Origin: Acidobacteriota bacterium
GTDB lineage: Bacteria > Acidobacteriota > Vicinamibacteria > Vicinamibacterales > UBA2999
Assembly (NCBI GenBank): GCA_030697165.1
Contig: JAUYQQ010000021.1
Coordinates: 111,871-175,870, forward strand
Direction: 5' to 3'
DNA: 64,000 nt
Shown piece after piece: positions 34,875-43,367 of the stretch (position 1 is the stretch's first letter; the number at the start of each line of letters is the position of its first letter). The translations under genes and the position numbers were made by a program. Below the pieces are notes generated by a model. The model worked only from the letters and a program-made list of their open reading frames with translations, made no database searches and was not told where the DNA came from.

Positions 34875-35780
34875 GTGACCGCGGGCCGCGAACGGCCGGG
34901 CGGACAAGTCCGCCTGATCGGCCTCGCGACCTGGCGGGGCGTGGGGGAGCTCTACGACAGTGACGCGATGACCCATGCGGCCTCGGTGGCCTACTACGCG
35001 CTGATCTCGCTGTTCCCGTTCCTGCTGTTGTCGCTGGCGATCCTGGGTGAGGTCACCGCCAACGCCGCCGAGCGCGACGCGGTGGTCCGCTTCGTCTTTC
35101 GCTATTTCCCGCGCCAGTTCGACTTCATCACCGGTCAACTCGATTCGTTCCAGACCGCGCCGGTCAGCTTCGGCGCCGGCGGCTTCCTCATGCTGGTGTG
35201 GGCGTCAACCGGTGTGTTCAACGCGCTGACCTCCGCCGTTAATCACGCGTGGGGCGTCGAGAAACGGCGCAGCTTCCTGAAGCATCGGCTGGTCTCGTTC
35301 CTGATGCTGGCCTCGGCCGGCGGAGTCCTGTTGGTCGGCCTGATCCTGGCCAGCGTGGTGCGGCTCGCCGAGAGCAGCCGGTTCGGCGAAGCGATCGGCC
35401 AGGCCCCCTGGGTGGGCTGGGCGAGCGGCATGACCGGCCATGCCACGGCCACCGCGCTGTTGGTCATGTGCGTGGCGCTGGTGTTCTACTTCATCCCCAA
35501 CACCAAGGTGCGGTTCCGCGACGTGTGGCCGGGCGCCCTCATGGTGGGGATCCTCTGGCGAATGGCTTTCTCGCTGTTTGCCTGGTACGCCAGCGACCTG
35601 GCCACGTGGAACGTCATCCACGGCTCGCTGGCCGCCGTCGTGGTGTTCCTGATCTGGATCTACGTGAGCGTCGTGATCCTGCTGTACGGCGTGGAGATCA
35701 CCGCGATCTACGCCCGCCTGCAAGACGCCGCCGAGCACCATCCGGATCTGGCGGCCGCCGTCATCAAAGCCACCGATTAG
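34875..35780 (+). CDS. YihY/BrkB family inner-membrane protein
   Basis: This 301-residue protein starts with GTG at 34875, one base after the previous stop. It has six predicted membrane helices and the family features THAASVAYYALISLFPFLLLSLAIL, VWASTGVFNALTSAVNHAWGV and the C-terminal LAAVVVFLIWIYVSVVILLYGVEI. YihY/BrkB (UPF0761) proteins are inner-membrane proteins, once mislabelled ribonuclease BN, with no firm function. It is the last gene of the apparent operon from 33207. Confidence 0.9.
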   Translation: MTAGRERPGGQVRLIGLATWRGVGELYDSDAMTHAASVAYYALISLFPFLLLSLAILGEVTANAAERDAVVRFVFRYFPRQFDFITGQLDSFQTAPVSFGAGGFLMLVWASTGVFNALTSAVNHAWGVEKRRSFLKHRLVSFLMLASAGGVLLVGLILASVVRLAESSRFGEAIGQAPWVGWASGMTGHATATALLVMCVALVFYFIPNTKVRFRDVWPGALMVGILWRMAFSLFAWYASDLATWNVIHGSLAAVVVFLIWIYVSVVILLYGVEITAIYARLQDAAEHHPDLAAAVIKATD

Positions 35781-35799
35781 CACCGATTAGACACCGATT
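35771..35799. repeat. Three tandem copies of caccgatta/g
   Basis: The word caccgatt occurs three times in a row with small spacers. The first copy contains the stop codon of the YihY gene. Related wording appears after the cruciform (35951-35990) and near 59540. Confidence 0.75.
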
Positions 35800-35817
35800 G
35801 GCCGCCCACCAGACTGG

Positions 35818-35953
35818 GTTCGCTGGCGCCGCTTCGCGGCGCGGGTCCGGTGAGGACGCCGGCAGGATGAGTCGGCGGATTGTTTCACACAAGACTCATC
35901 CCGCCGGCTTCCTCACCGGACCACGCTCCGGCCGAAGGCCGGAGCCAGCGAAC
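35818..35953. repeat. 136-bp cruciform-like inverted repeat with nested hairpins
   Basis: The ends gttcgctggc (35818-35827) and gccagcgaac (35944-35953) pair. Inside each arm is a small hairpin (gcgccg/cggcgc on the left; gctccggcc/ggccggagc on the right). Then come 30-base arms, gtccggtgagg... to gatgagtc, that match with two mismatches. The central loop is about 19 bases. No coding frame fits. The layout resembles two REP-like hairpins placed head to head, as in a REPIN. Confidence 0.88.
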
Positions 35954-36036
35954 GGTGTCTGTGTTTAATCCGCGAAATCTGTGGCTGAGTTCAAGGACGG
36001 GGCGGCGCCTGGGACGCCCGAAGTATCATCGAAGGA

Positions 36037-38163
36037 ATGCCGAATCGCCTCGCGGCCGAACAGAGTCCGTACCTGCTGCAGCACGCGAACAATCCGGTTG
36101 ACTGGTATCCGTGGGGCGAGGCTGCGTTTGCGGCGGCGCGCGCGCAGGAGAAGCCGATCTTCCTGTCGATTGGCTACGCGACCTGCCACTGGTGTCACGT
36201 GATGGAACGCGAGTCGTTCGAAAACCACGGCGTGGCCAAGGTGCTGAACGACCACTTCATCGCGATCAAGGTCGATCGCGAAGAGCGGCCAGACGTTGAC
36301 CGCGTCTACATGACGTTTGTGCAGGCCACCACCGGTTCGGGCGGGTGGCCCATGAGCGTGTGGCTGACGCCGGACCTGCAGCCCTTTTTCGGCGGCACCT
36401 ATTACCCGCCCCGGTCGCAGTGGGGCCGGCCCGGCTTCGTGGACGTGCTGACCGAAATCAACCGGGCCTGGCGCGACGATCGTGCGAACGTCGTGAAGTC
36501 GGCGGGTGAGATCGTGGCCCGCCTGGCCCAGCTCGCGCGTGGCCAGGACGATCGCCGCGTGCCCGATGCCGCGACGCTGACCCGGACCGTGCAACAGTTC
36601 GCGCAGACCTTTGACACGCGGCGCGGTGGCTTCGGCGATGCGCCGAAGTTTCCGCGGCCGAGCGAACTGCTGTTCCTGCTGCGCGAGCACAAGCGCACGG
36701 GAGACGCGGCGGCCTTGAACATGGTGGTGCAGACGCTGCGGTCGATGGCGCTTGGCGGCATGCGCGACCACATCGGCGGCGGCTTTCACCGTTACTCGGT
36801 TGACGGGAACTGGCGGGTGCCGCACTTCGAGAAGATGCTCTACGACCAGGCCCAACTGGTGCTGGCGTATCTCGAAGCGGCGCAGGCCAGCGACGATCCG
36901 TTCTTCGCGCAGATTGCCGAAGACACGCTGCAGTACGTCGAGCGTGACATGACGGACGAGGCGGGCGGGTTTTATTCGGCCGAGGACGCCGACAGCCTCC
37001 CCCCCGTCTCCGCCGGGGGCACGCCAGTGCCCGAGCACAAGACGGAAGGCGCGTTTTACATCTGGGGCCAGGACGAGATTCGGGCGGCCCTCGGCGAAGA
37101 CAGCCTGGTGTTCGAGGGCCGCTACGGGGTGTTGCCGAACGGCAACGCCCCGTTCGATCCGCAGCAGGAGTTCGTGAACAGGAACCTGCTGCATACCGCC
37201 CAGTCGATTGCCGACCTGGCGCGGGCCAGCGGCAAGACGCCGGTCGAGATTGCCGAGGTGCTGTTGCGGGCGCGCCAGGTGCTGTTCGACGTGCGCAATC
37301 GCCGGCCCCGGCCCCAGTTGGACGACAAGGTGCTGACCGCGTGGAATGGCTTGATGATCGCCGCGTTCGCGCGCGCCTCGCGGGTGTTGCCGCAGCACGT
37401 CGAGGATGGCGACCCCGGTGGCCGGCACCTGGCGACCGCCGTGCGGGCGGCGACGTTTATCCGCGACACGATGTGGGACGCGGCCTCCGGGCGGTTGTTG
37501 CGCCGCTACCGCGGCGGCGATGCGGCCATCGATGGGTATGCGGAAGACTACGCGTACTTGATCTTCGGCGTCCTCGAGGTGTTCCAGGCGACCGGCCGTG
37601 CCGAGTGGCTGGAGTGGGCCCGCGTGCTGCAGGCCCGCCAGGACGAGCTGTTCTGGGACGCCGAGGGTGGCGGGTGGTTCAGCACGACCGGCCTCGACCC
37701 GTCGGTCCTGCTGCGCATGAAAGAAGACTACGATGGGGCGGAACCATCGCCGACCGCGGTGTCGGCGCTGAACTGCTGGGCGCTGTCGCACCTGACCGGC
37801 GAGGCGTCTTATGGCACTCGCGCCGACACGGCCGTAGCCTCGTTTGGCGGCAGGCTCGAGGAGCAGGGCCGGGCGGTGCCGTTCATGGCGGCGGTGCTCT
37901 CGGCGTCGGTAGCCGGCGGAGAACAGATTGTGATTGTCGGACACGCTGATGCGGCCGACACCCGGGCGCTGTGGCGCGCGGCGAACCGCGCCTACCGGCC
38001 GTTTGCCGTGATGGTGCCGGCCGATCCGTCAGAGCAGGCGGCCCTGTCGGCGCACATGCCCTGGGTCGCGGAGATGAAGATGATTGAGGACAAGGCGACT
38101 GCCTACGTGTGTCGCGATTTTGCCTGTGGCGCGCCGGCGACCGAACCGGGCGTGTTCCAGTGA
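36037..38163 (+). CDS. DUF255 thioredoxin-fold protein (YyaL/SPATA20 family)
   Basis: This 708-residue protein has an N-terminal thioredoxin-like domain with [20 protein letters not shown], the redox motif CHWC in [18 protein letters not shown], and [16 protein letters not shown]. The rest resembles an alpha/alpha-barrel of glycoside-hydrolase type ([51 protein letters not shown]). Despite strong conservation from bacteria to vertebrates, no reaction is established. Length is typical of the family. Its stop overlaps the start of the next gene as GTGA. Confidence 0.92.
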   Translation: MPNRLAAEQSPYLLQHANNPVDWYPWGEAAFAAARAQEKPIFLSIGYATCHWCHVMERESFENHGVAKVLNDHFIAIKVDREERPDVDRVYMTFVQATTGSGGWPMSVWLTPDLQPFFGGTYYPPRSQWGRPGFVDVLTEINRAWRDDRANVVKSAGEIVARLAQLARGQDDRRVPDAATLTRTVQQFAQTFDTRRGGFGDAPKFPRPSELLFLLREHKRTGDAAALNMVVQTLRSMALGGMRDHIGGGFHRYSVDGNWRVPHFEKMLYDQAQLVLAYLEAAQASDDPFFAQIAEDTLQYVERDMTDEAGGFYSAEDADSLPPVSAGGTPVPEHKTEGAFYIWGQDEIRAALGEDSLVFEGRYGVLPNGNAPFDPQQEFVNRNLLHTAQSIADLARASGKTPVEIAEVLLRARQVLFDVRNRRPRPQLDDKVLTAWNGLMIAAFARASRVLPQHVEDGDPGGRHLATAVRAATFIRDTMWDAASGRLLRRYRGGDAAIDGYAEDYAYLIFGVLEVFQATGRAEWLEWARVLQARQDELFWDAEGGGWFSTTGLDPSVLLRMKEDYDGAEPSPTAVSALNCWALSHLTGEASYGTRADTAVASFGGRLEEQGRAVPFMAAVLSASVAGGEQIVIVGHADAADTRALWRAANRAYRPFAVMVPADPSEQAALSAHMPWVAEMKMIEDKATAYVCRDFACGAPATEPGVFQ

Positions 38164-38933
38164 GCGGCCTGGTTCGCATCCAGGCGGCGCGCGATGGCGC
38201 GTGGCGGCGCGTCCAGTTGAACGCACCACCGGGCAACCTGTTGTCGCTCGACCTGGTGCGGGCGCTCGGCAGCGCGCTGCACGAGCTTGAATCCGTCCCG
38301 GGCATCAAGTGGCTGACCGTCGAGGGCGCCGGCGATGACTTTTCGTTTGGCGCGAAGATCCAGGAGCACGAGCCGGAGATGATGGCGACCGTGTTGCCGG
38401 AAACCCATCGGGTGATCAGGCAACTGTGGTCGTTTCCGGCGCCGACCGCGGCGCTCGTGGCCGGCCGCTGCCTGGGCGGCGGCTTCGAGCTGGCGCTCTC
38501 CTGCGACGACATTCTCGCCACCGACTCGGCCACCTTTGGCTTGCCCGAGATTCGGCTGGCGGCGTTTCCGCCGGTCGCCGCCGCCGTCTTGCCGTTGCGG
38601 GTGGGCGCATCACGCGCCACGCGCGCGATTGTCACCGGGCAACAGCAGTCGGCCGGCTACTGGCACGACGCCGGGTTGCTGTCGATCGTGGCCCCAACCG
38701 CCAGCCTGGTAGAGGCGGCCGGCAACTGGTTCGACACGCACCTGTCGCCGCACTCCGCCACTGCGCTGTCGCACGGCGTCGCCGCCGCCCGGCTGACGCT
38801 GCGCGCCCAGGCCGAACCGGCGCTCGACAAGGCCGAGCGCGACTACCTGGCTGGCTTGCTGAAGACCCACGACGCGGTCGAGGGCGTGCAGGCCTGGATC
38901 GACAAGCGCGCGCCGAACTGGAAGAATTCGTGA
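38160..38933 (+). CDS. Enoyl-CoA hydratase/isomerase family protein (dienoyl-CoA hydratase-like)
   Basis: This 257-residue protein starts with GTG at 38160, overlapping the DUF255 stop. It has the crotonase fold: [32 protein letters not shown], and oxyanion-hole segment [19 protein letters not shown] followed by [13 protein letters not shown]. The shape of the substrate loop and the H-rich [10 protein letters not shown] region recall cyclohexa-1,5-diene-1-carbonyl-CoA hydratases of aromatic degradation, but no other gene of that pathway is present. The substrate is left open. Confidence 0.78.
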   Translation: MSGLVRIQAARDGAWRRVQLNAPPGNLLSLDLVRALGSALHELESVPGIKWLTVEGAGDDFSFGAKIQEHEPEMMATVLPETHRVIRQLWSFPAPTAALVAGRCLGGGFELALSCDDILATDSATFGLPEIRLAAFPPVAAAVLPLRVGASRATRAIVTGQQQSAGYWHDAGLLSIVAPTASLVEAAGNWFDTHLSPHSATALSHGVAAARLTLRAQAEPALDKAERDYLAGLLKTHDAVEGVQAWIDKRAPNWKNS

Positions 38934-38946
38934 AAGGACCATCGCG

Positions 38947-39294
38947 ATGATTGATGTGGATGTGTGGGTGCGTGGGGCCACCCAGGCGGTGACCCAGAAG
39001 ATGAAGGGCGTGTCGGCCGACGCTGACTCGTGGACCGTGGCCGACGTCAAGTTGCTGCTGGAGCAGATGCTGAAGGCGCTCGAGCGCACGCGCGATCCCA
39101 ACGGCGAGCCGCCGCCCGTGTCGATGCGCGGCTTCAGCTGGATTGTCAGCCCCGATCAGGGCGGCGTGCTGGTGCACCTCGAGGTCCAGGTCGGCACGGC
39201 CAGCGCCGGACCGTTTGCGATTGACGAGACCAAGCTGAGCGACATGATCGCGCGTGTCATCGGCGGGCCAAGGGAATCCAAGCTGGTGCACTGA
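38947..39294 (+). CDS. Unknown protein (115 aa) following the crotonase
   Basis: The ATG has AAAGGA 8 bases upstream and lies 13 bases after the crotonase stop. The product (MIDVDVWVRGATQAVTQKMKG, LLLEQMLKALERTRDPNG, then FSWIVSPDQGGVLVHLEVQVGTASAGPFAID) looks like a compact alpha/beta protein without signal or membrane helix. I do not recognise a family. Position suggests a link to the crotonase. Its TGA overlaps the DinB start by one base. Confidence 0.7.
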   Translation: MIDVDVWVRGATQAVTQKMKGVSADADSWTVADVKLLLEQMLKALERTRDPNGEPPPVSMRGFSWIVSPDQGGVLVHLEVQVGTASAGPFAIDETKLSDMIARVIGGPRESKLVH

Positions 39295-39767
39295 TGACGT
39301 TGACGGAGTTGTTGCTGGCGTCGATCGACGAGGCGTTCGACACGCGGTCGTGGCATGGCACCAATCTCCGCGGCTCGCTGCGCGGTGTCACGGTGGAGCA
39401 GGCCGCCTGGCGGGTTGGTCCCGATCGCCACAACATCTGGGAGCTGATGGTGCACGCGGCGTACTGGAAGTACGACATCCGCCGCCGGCTGACGGGAGAG
39501 AAGGCTCATAGCTTTGCGATCGAGGGCAGCAACTTCTGGACGCGTCCGCTCGAAGGCACACCGGGTGAGTGGCGTCGCGACCTGCGACTGCTCGAGGACG
39601 AGCATGCGAAGCTGCGCGCGGCGGTCGCGGCGTTCCCGGCATCGCGCTGGACGCGCCAGGCGCCCGGCAAACCGTTCAACTTCGAAAAGCTGGTGAGAGG
39701 CGTCGCCGCTCACGACCTGTATCATGCCGGGCAGATACAGTTACTCAAGCGGTTGCAGGACAGTTGA
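39294..39767 (+). CDS. DinB-family protein
   Basis: This 157-residue protein starts by TGATG overlap. It has the four-helix DinB/YfiT fold with metal-binding His residues: NIWELMVHAAYWKYDIRRRLTG and the C-terminal AAHDLYHAGQIQLLKRL. DinB-like proteins often act as thiol-dependent transferases or hydrolases; the substrate is unknown. Its stop codon lies at the beginning of the long word-repeat hairpin. Confidence 0.88.
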   Translation: MTLTELLLASIDEAFDTRSWHGTNLRGSLRGVTVEQAAWRVGPDRHNIWELMVHAAYWKYDIRRRLTGEKAHSFAIEGSNFWTRPLEGTPGEWRRDLRLLEDEHAKLRAAVAAFPASRWTRQAPGKPFNFEKLVRGVAAHDLYHAGQIQLLKRLQDS

Positions 39768-39902
39768 AAGTTGACGAGTTGATAGTTGGAAGTTGAAGTT
39801 GGTAGTTTCAGTGACAGTTTCAGTTTCAGTTTCAGTTTCAGTTCTAGGGACAGTTCCGGGGACAGCGAGAACTACCAACTACCAACTTCTCAACTTTCAA
39901 CT
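39762..39902. repeat. Long inverted repeat made of agttg-type words with (tttcag)n centre
   Basis: Arms 39762-39789 and 39875-39902 match at 25 of 28 positions (agttgaaagttga, agttg, tagttgg). Between them the sequence runs through gaagttg words, then tttcag repeated about five times (39807-39842), then caccaact-type words. It overlaps the DinB stop codon and ends 7 bases before tRNA-Leu. It is AT-richer than its surroundings and has no coding frame. Confidence 0.88.
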
Positions 39903-39908
39903 CCGTTA

Positions 39909-39997
39909 GCCGGGGTGGCGAAACTGGCAGACGCACAGGACTTAAAATCCTGAGACGCGCAAGCGTCGTGTGGGTTCGATTCCCACCCCCGGCACCA
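39909..39997 (+). tRNA. trnL-UAA: tRNA-Leu (anticodon UAA)
   Basis: The acceptor arms gccgggg (39909-39915) and ccccggc (39987-39993) pair, followed by A73 and an encoded CCA (39995-39997). The anticodon stem aggac/tcct holds the loop cttaaaa, giving anticodon TAA (UAA), which reads UUA/UUG leucine codons. A long variable arm (agacgcgcaagcgtcg) and the T-arm gtgggttcgattcccac confirm a type II tRNA. Its 3' end is repeated at 40695-40710. Confidence 0.95.
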
Positions 39998-40054
39998 TTC
40001 GACTCATGGCAAGCCACTGGCGGTTCCACTCGGTTATTGTGGCCGCTGTCCGTT

Positions 40055-40075
40055 TACACGGTATCCGTGTATAAT
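40055..40075 (+). promoter_or_regulatory. higBA promoter and overlapping operator
   Basis: A perfect -10 TATAAT (40070-40075) overlaps the right arm of an inverted repeat tacacgg-tat-ccgtgta (40055-40071). HigA antitoxins repress their own operon by binding such repeats across the promoter. A convincing -35 was not found. Confidence 0.6.
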
Positions 40076-40082
40076 TGCCTGA

Positions 40083-40373
40083 GTGATTCAGACCTTCGCG
40101 GACTCGGCGACGGCCGATCTGTTCCACGGCGCGAACACGAAGGCGGCTCGCGCGATCACGAAGGCTATCTGGCCGGTCGTGCGGCGCAAGCTCGACATGG
40201 TCAACGCCGCGGCGGCCGTGCCGGATCTCCGCGTGCCACCCGGCAACCAGCTCGAAGCCTTGAAGGGCGACCAAGCAGGCCGGTTCAGCATTCGGGTGAA
40301 CCAGCAGTATCGGATCACTTTTCGGTTCCAGGACGGACACGCGTTCGACGTCCGTTGCGAGGATTACCACTAG
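40083..40373 (+). CDS. higB: HigB-type toxin (RelE superfamily)
   Basis: This 96-residue protein starts with GTG at 40083, 7 bases after the -10 box, so the leader is very short or absent. It has the HigB/killer-protein layout: MIQTFADSATADLFHG, RRKLDMVNAA, VPPGNQLEALKGDQAGRFSIRVNQQYRITFRF and a final EDYH. HigB cleaves mRNA on the ribosome; the conserved Arg, Tyr and terminal His are present. The toxin gene precedes the antitoxin gene, as usual for higBA. Confidence 0.93.
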   Translation: MIQTFADSATADLFHGANTKAARAITKAIWPVVRRKLDMVNAAAAVPDLRVPPGNQLEALKGDQAGRFSIRVNQQYRITFRFQDGHAFDVRCEDYH

Positions 40374-40385
40374 GAGAGGATGACG

Positions 40386-40652
40386 ATGATTCCCAAGCAC
40401 CGCCCGCCCACGCACGCCGGGGAAATCCTGCTCGAGGAATTCCTGAAGCCGCTGAACCTGACGCAGGTCCAGGCCGCCGAAAAGATGGGGATCTCCCTGA
40501 ACCGTCTGAACGAATTGATTCGCGGGAAGCGCGGCGTCACCGCCGACACCGCGCTTCGGCTCGCCAAGCTCCTGAAGACCACGCCCGAATTCTGGCTCAA
40601 CCTCCAGAATGCCTACGACCTGTACGAAGCCCAGCACGCGATGAGCACATGA
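40386..40652 (+). CDS. higA: HigA-type antitoxin (XRE-family HTH)
   Basis: The ATG at 40386 is chosen because GGAGAGG lies 6-9 bases upstream; an ATG at 40380 is too close to it. The 88-residue protein has PPTHAGEILLEEFLKPL, an HTH (NLTQVQAAEKMGISLNRLNEL) and the HigA tail TTPEFWLNLQNAYDLY. It neutralises HigB and represses the operon. It starts 12 bases after the higB stop and ends 42 bases before the repeated tRNA 3' end. Confidence 0.93.
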   Translation: MIPKHRPPTHAGEILLEEFLKPLNLTQVQAAEKMGISLNRLNELIRGKRGVTADTALRLAKLLKTTPEFWLNLQNAYDLYEAQHAMST

Positions 40653-40815
40653 ACTCCGTTGGCGTCGCGAGCCTTCGGCTCGCGCCAGCGGCACCGATTC
40701 CCACCCCCGGGCCAATTTCGTAAGGCTCCTCCCTCGGAAGCTGCACTACACTGGCGCTCGCTCTTCTACCAGCCCTTGCCAATCTGAAGTCGACACGTCT
40801 TCGGAGGAACACCAC

Positions 40816-41319
40816 ATGAGTTTCCGAGTTGCGTTATGTTTGCTCGTTCTCCCGTCGTGCTTCGTCGCGCCGACCCGCGCGTATTCGACGGCAGTTTCCG
40901 CAGGGGAGCGTGTTCAGGACTCATCAACTGTCGAAGCGGCGGCGCGCCGCTTCATCGTCGCGTTCAACAACTTGGACATGACGGCGTTCCTGGATCGTTT
41001 CGCGGACGATGCCACGATCATCCACCCGCCGTCAGGCCCGCCCCGCACGTTTCCGAAACGCGTTCAAGGCAAGCAGGAGATTCAAAGAACCTTCCAGGTC
41101 GTCTTCGATCTAATCCGAGGCGGCCGAACGACTGGACCGTACCAGGACCTGCAACCGCGCGATTTGCTGATTCAGGAGTACGACGGACTCGCTGTGCTGA
41201 CCTTTCACCTCGGCACCGACACGCGTGTTAGTCGACGAACCTTGGTGTTTCGCCGAATTGGTGCCGACTGGAAGATCGTTCACCTCCACGCGTCCACTTT
41301 CGATCTCTCGCCGCCGTAA
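40816..41319 (+). CDS. Secreted SnoaL/NTF2-like protein
   Basis: This 167-residue protein has GGAGG 8 bases before the ATG. A signal peptide (VALCLLVLPSCFVAPTRAYS) is followed by a cone-shaped NTF2-like domain (DSSTVEAAARRFIVAFNNLDMTAFLDRFADDATIIHPP, later RTLVFRRIGADWKIVHLHAS). These domains serve as enzymes or small-molecule binders; none is indicated here. It could be a lipoprotein if VLPSC acts as lipobox. It stands alone. Confidence 0.82.
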   Translation: MSFRVALCLLVLPSCFVAPTRAYSTAVSAGERVQDSSTVEAAARRFIVAFNNLDMTAFLDRFADDATIIHPPSGPPRTFPKRVQGKQEIQRTFQVVFDLIRGGRTTGPYQDLQPRDLLIQEYDGLAVLTFHLGTDTRVSRRTLVFRRIGADWKIVHLHASTFDLSPP

Positions 41320-41349
41320 GCGCGACGATTCGGAGCGGCCCTCGAGACG

Positions 41350-41535
41350 TCACTCAGACCCGTCCGCCCGCCCGATCTCCACGTACGTCTCATCCTCGTC
41401 ACGCGACACCCGCACCGTCCACGGATTGCAGCACACTTCGCAATCCTGGACGTAGCTGCCGCGGACGTCGGGCTCGACGTAGATCTCGATCTCTTCGCCG
41501 CAATACGGGCAGGTCACCAGGTGGGTGTCGTCCAT
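41350..41535 (-). CDS. CPXCG-motif zinc-ribbon protein (61 aa)
   Basis: The protein begins MDDTHLVTCPYCGEEIEIYVEPDVRG and continues with QDCEVCCNPWTVRV and a short acidic end. The pairs CPYC and CEVC/CC fit the CPXCG family of small Cys-rich proteins, which probably bind one zinc. No function is known. There is no clear Shine-Dalgarno before the ATG. Confidence 0.87.
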   Translation of the reverse strand: MDDTHLVTCPYCGEEIEIYVEPDVRGSYVQDCEVCCNPWTVRVSRDEDETYVEIGRADGSE

Positions 41536-41581
41536 GCGTCAAGCATAGCAACACGCTGGTGACCCGCCCTGCGGATCCGCG

Positions 41582-42382
41582 CTAGCGGTTGTGCGGCACC
41601 GTCACGATGCTGGCGCGGCGGGCCGTGCCGGCGCTGTTCGTGCACGCGGTGACGATGGTGTAGGTGCGGCCGTCGCCGTCACCCGACCGCTCGGCCCGCA
41701 GCCGCGCCGTCAGGTCGCCGGTGATCTCCCAGTCGGGAGCCGTGTCGCCGTCGCCCATCCCGTTCGCCGGTTCGCTGCTCGTGATCGACTCGATCTTGCA
41801 ACTGACCGGCTGCGAGCACCAGTTCGACGCGGACTGGGTGACCTGCACGCCCCGCATCTTGTGATTGGGCGGCCACAGCAGGTCGGGCGACACGGACTGG
41901 TCGGTGATGGTCGGCGGCGGGCACGCCGCGGGTGACACCGTCACGGTAGTCGATCCGGCCACGGTTCCACGGCAGCCGCCAGCAGGCTGCGGCTCGCCCG
42001 GCCAGCAGGTGCGGCCGTAGGTGGCCGTGATGATCGTGGTCCCTGGCGAGACTCCCGTGACGCGGCCGCGCTGGTTGACGATCGCCACGGAGGGATCGCT
42101 CGAGGTCCAGATCAGCCCCGCGAGTTCCGCGACGCCGCTGGGGCTGAAGTTGTAGGTGCCGTCGTACTGCGTGCCGGTCCACGTCACGTCGATCGTGCCG
42201 GTGATGCCGCTGATGTTGGGGTCAACGCATGAGAGGTCCACGTGCACGTTCGTGGGCGTCCAGGTGCCGCTCACGGCGATGACCGGGGAGACGACCGACC
42301 ACGTTTCCGTGAACGTGCCGTCGTCCTTGACCGCGATGACCTGTCCGAAGAATGTCGGGTTCGCTGGCGGGGTGGCGCACAC
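41582..42382 (-). pseudogene. Fragment of a BIG2-type surface protein, N-terminus missing
   Basis: The frame codes 266 residues from GTG at 42382 but has no signal peptide and opens in mid-domain (FFGQVIAVKDDGTFTETWSV). An in-frame stop lies 9 codons upstream. The segment LIWTSSDPSVAIVNQRGRVTGVSPGTTIITATYG is the second half of a BIG2 domain. The stretch before it resembles the region inserted in the BIG2 domain of the large kelch protein at 50026. A final domain (DLLWPPNHKMRGVQV...SEPANG) is typical of secreted Acidobacteriota proteins. It is probably a truncated relic, though an internal start cannot be excluded. Confidence 0.6.
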
Positions 42383-42506
42383 GCCCGCCTGATTCCTCCT
42401 CGGGGGTTACGAAGGCGCCTATCGCTGAAAAGACGGATCGAAACTGCAGATTCGCGCCACCACGGGTCGCCCCGCGGTTGGCCCGGATTTGGCATGCTCT
42501 GGCGGC

Positions 42507-43349
42507 ATGAAGTGGCAAACAGGTCGTCGCAGTACCAATATTGAGGATCGCCGTGGCCTTAGCGGCGGCACCGTCGGCGCTGGTGGCATAGGCATGGTCC
42601 TGATCGTGCTGGCGGTGTCGTGCCTGACCGGCACCAATCCGCTGACGTTGCTGCAGGTCGTCGAGCAGGCGAATCCCGGCCAGCAGGCGCAGTCGGTCCC
42701 AACCGGGGCGCCCACCGGCGACCCGGCCGCCGAGCGCGTGGCGTTCGTCCTGGCCGACACCGAAGAGACCTGGGGACGCGTGTTCCAGGCGGCCGGACAG
42801 CGCTATCAGGAGCCGGTCTTGGTCTTGTTTGAAGATTCGGTGCGGTCGGCGTGCGGATCGGCGTCCTCGGCGAGCGGGCCGTTTTATTGTCCGGCCGACC
42901 AGAAGGTATATCTCGACCTGTCGTTCTTCCGCGACCTGGATAAGCGCTTCGGCGCGCCCGGCGACTTCGCGGAAGCGTACGTGGTCGCGCACGAGGTCGG
43001 GCATCACATCCAGAACCTGCTCGGCATCAACCGGCAGGTCGCGCAGGCACAACAGCAGGCCAGCCAGGCCAACGCTAACGCGCTATCGGTGCAGCTGGAA
43101 CTGCAGGCCGATTGCTTCGCCGGCGTCTGGGGGCATCACGCGAGGCGCAAGGAACTGCTGGATCCGGGTGATGTGGAAGAAGGCCTGGCGGCGGCCGCCG
43201 CCATTGGCGACGATCGCCTGAGCGGCGGACGGGCCTCGCCCGAGAGCTTCACCCACGGCACCTCCGAGCAGCGCGCCCGCTGGTTGCGCCAGGGGCTGTC
43301 GAGCGGCGACATGAACGCCTGCGACACGTTTCGCGGCAACTCATCGTAG
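42507..43349 (+). CDS. Neutral zinc metallopeptidase (YpfJ family)
   Basis: This 280-residue protein starts at the ATG at 42507 (MKWQTGRRSTNIEDRRG), the usual YpfJ opening. A membrane anchor (GTVGAGGIGMVLIVLAVSCL) is followed by the metallopeptidase domain with AEAYVVAHEVGHHIQNLLG (HExxH zinc motif), ELQADCFAGVWGHHA and GTSEQRARWLRQG. The family is annotated as neutral zinc metallopeptidase; its substrate is unknown. Length is typical. Confidence 0.93.
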   Translation: MKWQTGRRSTNIEDRRGLSGGTVGAGGIGMVLIVLAVSCLTGTNPLTLLQVVEQANPGQQAQSVPTGAPTGDPAAERVAFVLADTEETWGRVFQAAGQRYQEPVLVLFEDSVRSACGSASSASGPFYCPADQKVYLDLSFFRDLDKRFGAPGDFAEAYVVAHEVGHHIQNLLGINRQVAQAQQQASQANANALSVQLELQADCFAGVWGHHARRKELLDPGDVEEGLAAAAAIGDDRLSGGRASPESFTHGTSEQRARWLRQGLSSGDMNACDTFRGNSS

Positions 43350-43367
43350 CGGTCGGTCCCAGAAGCG

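Larger units (their letters stand above)
39977..40710. mobile_element. Putative mini-island at tRNA-Leu, bounded by a 16-bp direct repeat
   Basis: The 16-mer cgattcccacccccgg of the tRNA T-arm/acceptor (39977-39992) recurs exactly at 40695-40710, with partly similar flanks. The 718-bp stretch between holds only the higBA genes and no integrase. This is the footprint expected from site-specific integration into a tRNA 3' end. It could be a decayed element or a passively mobilised one. Confidence 0.6.

Noticed and set aside
35971..36036. Upstream extension of the DUF255 gene
   Set aside because: The ATG at 36037 matches the family start [20 protein letters not shown]; upstream sequence is intergenic repeat text.
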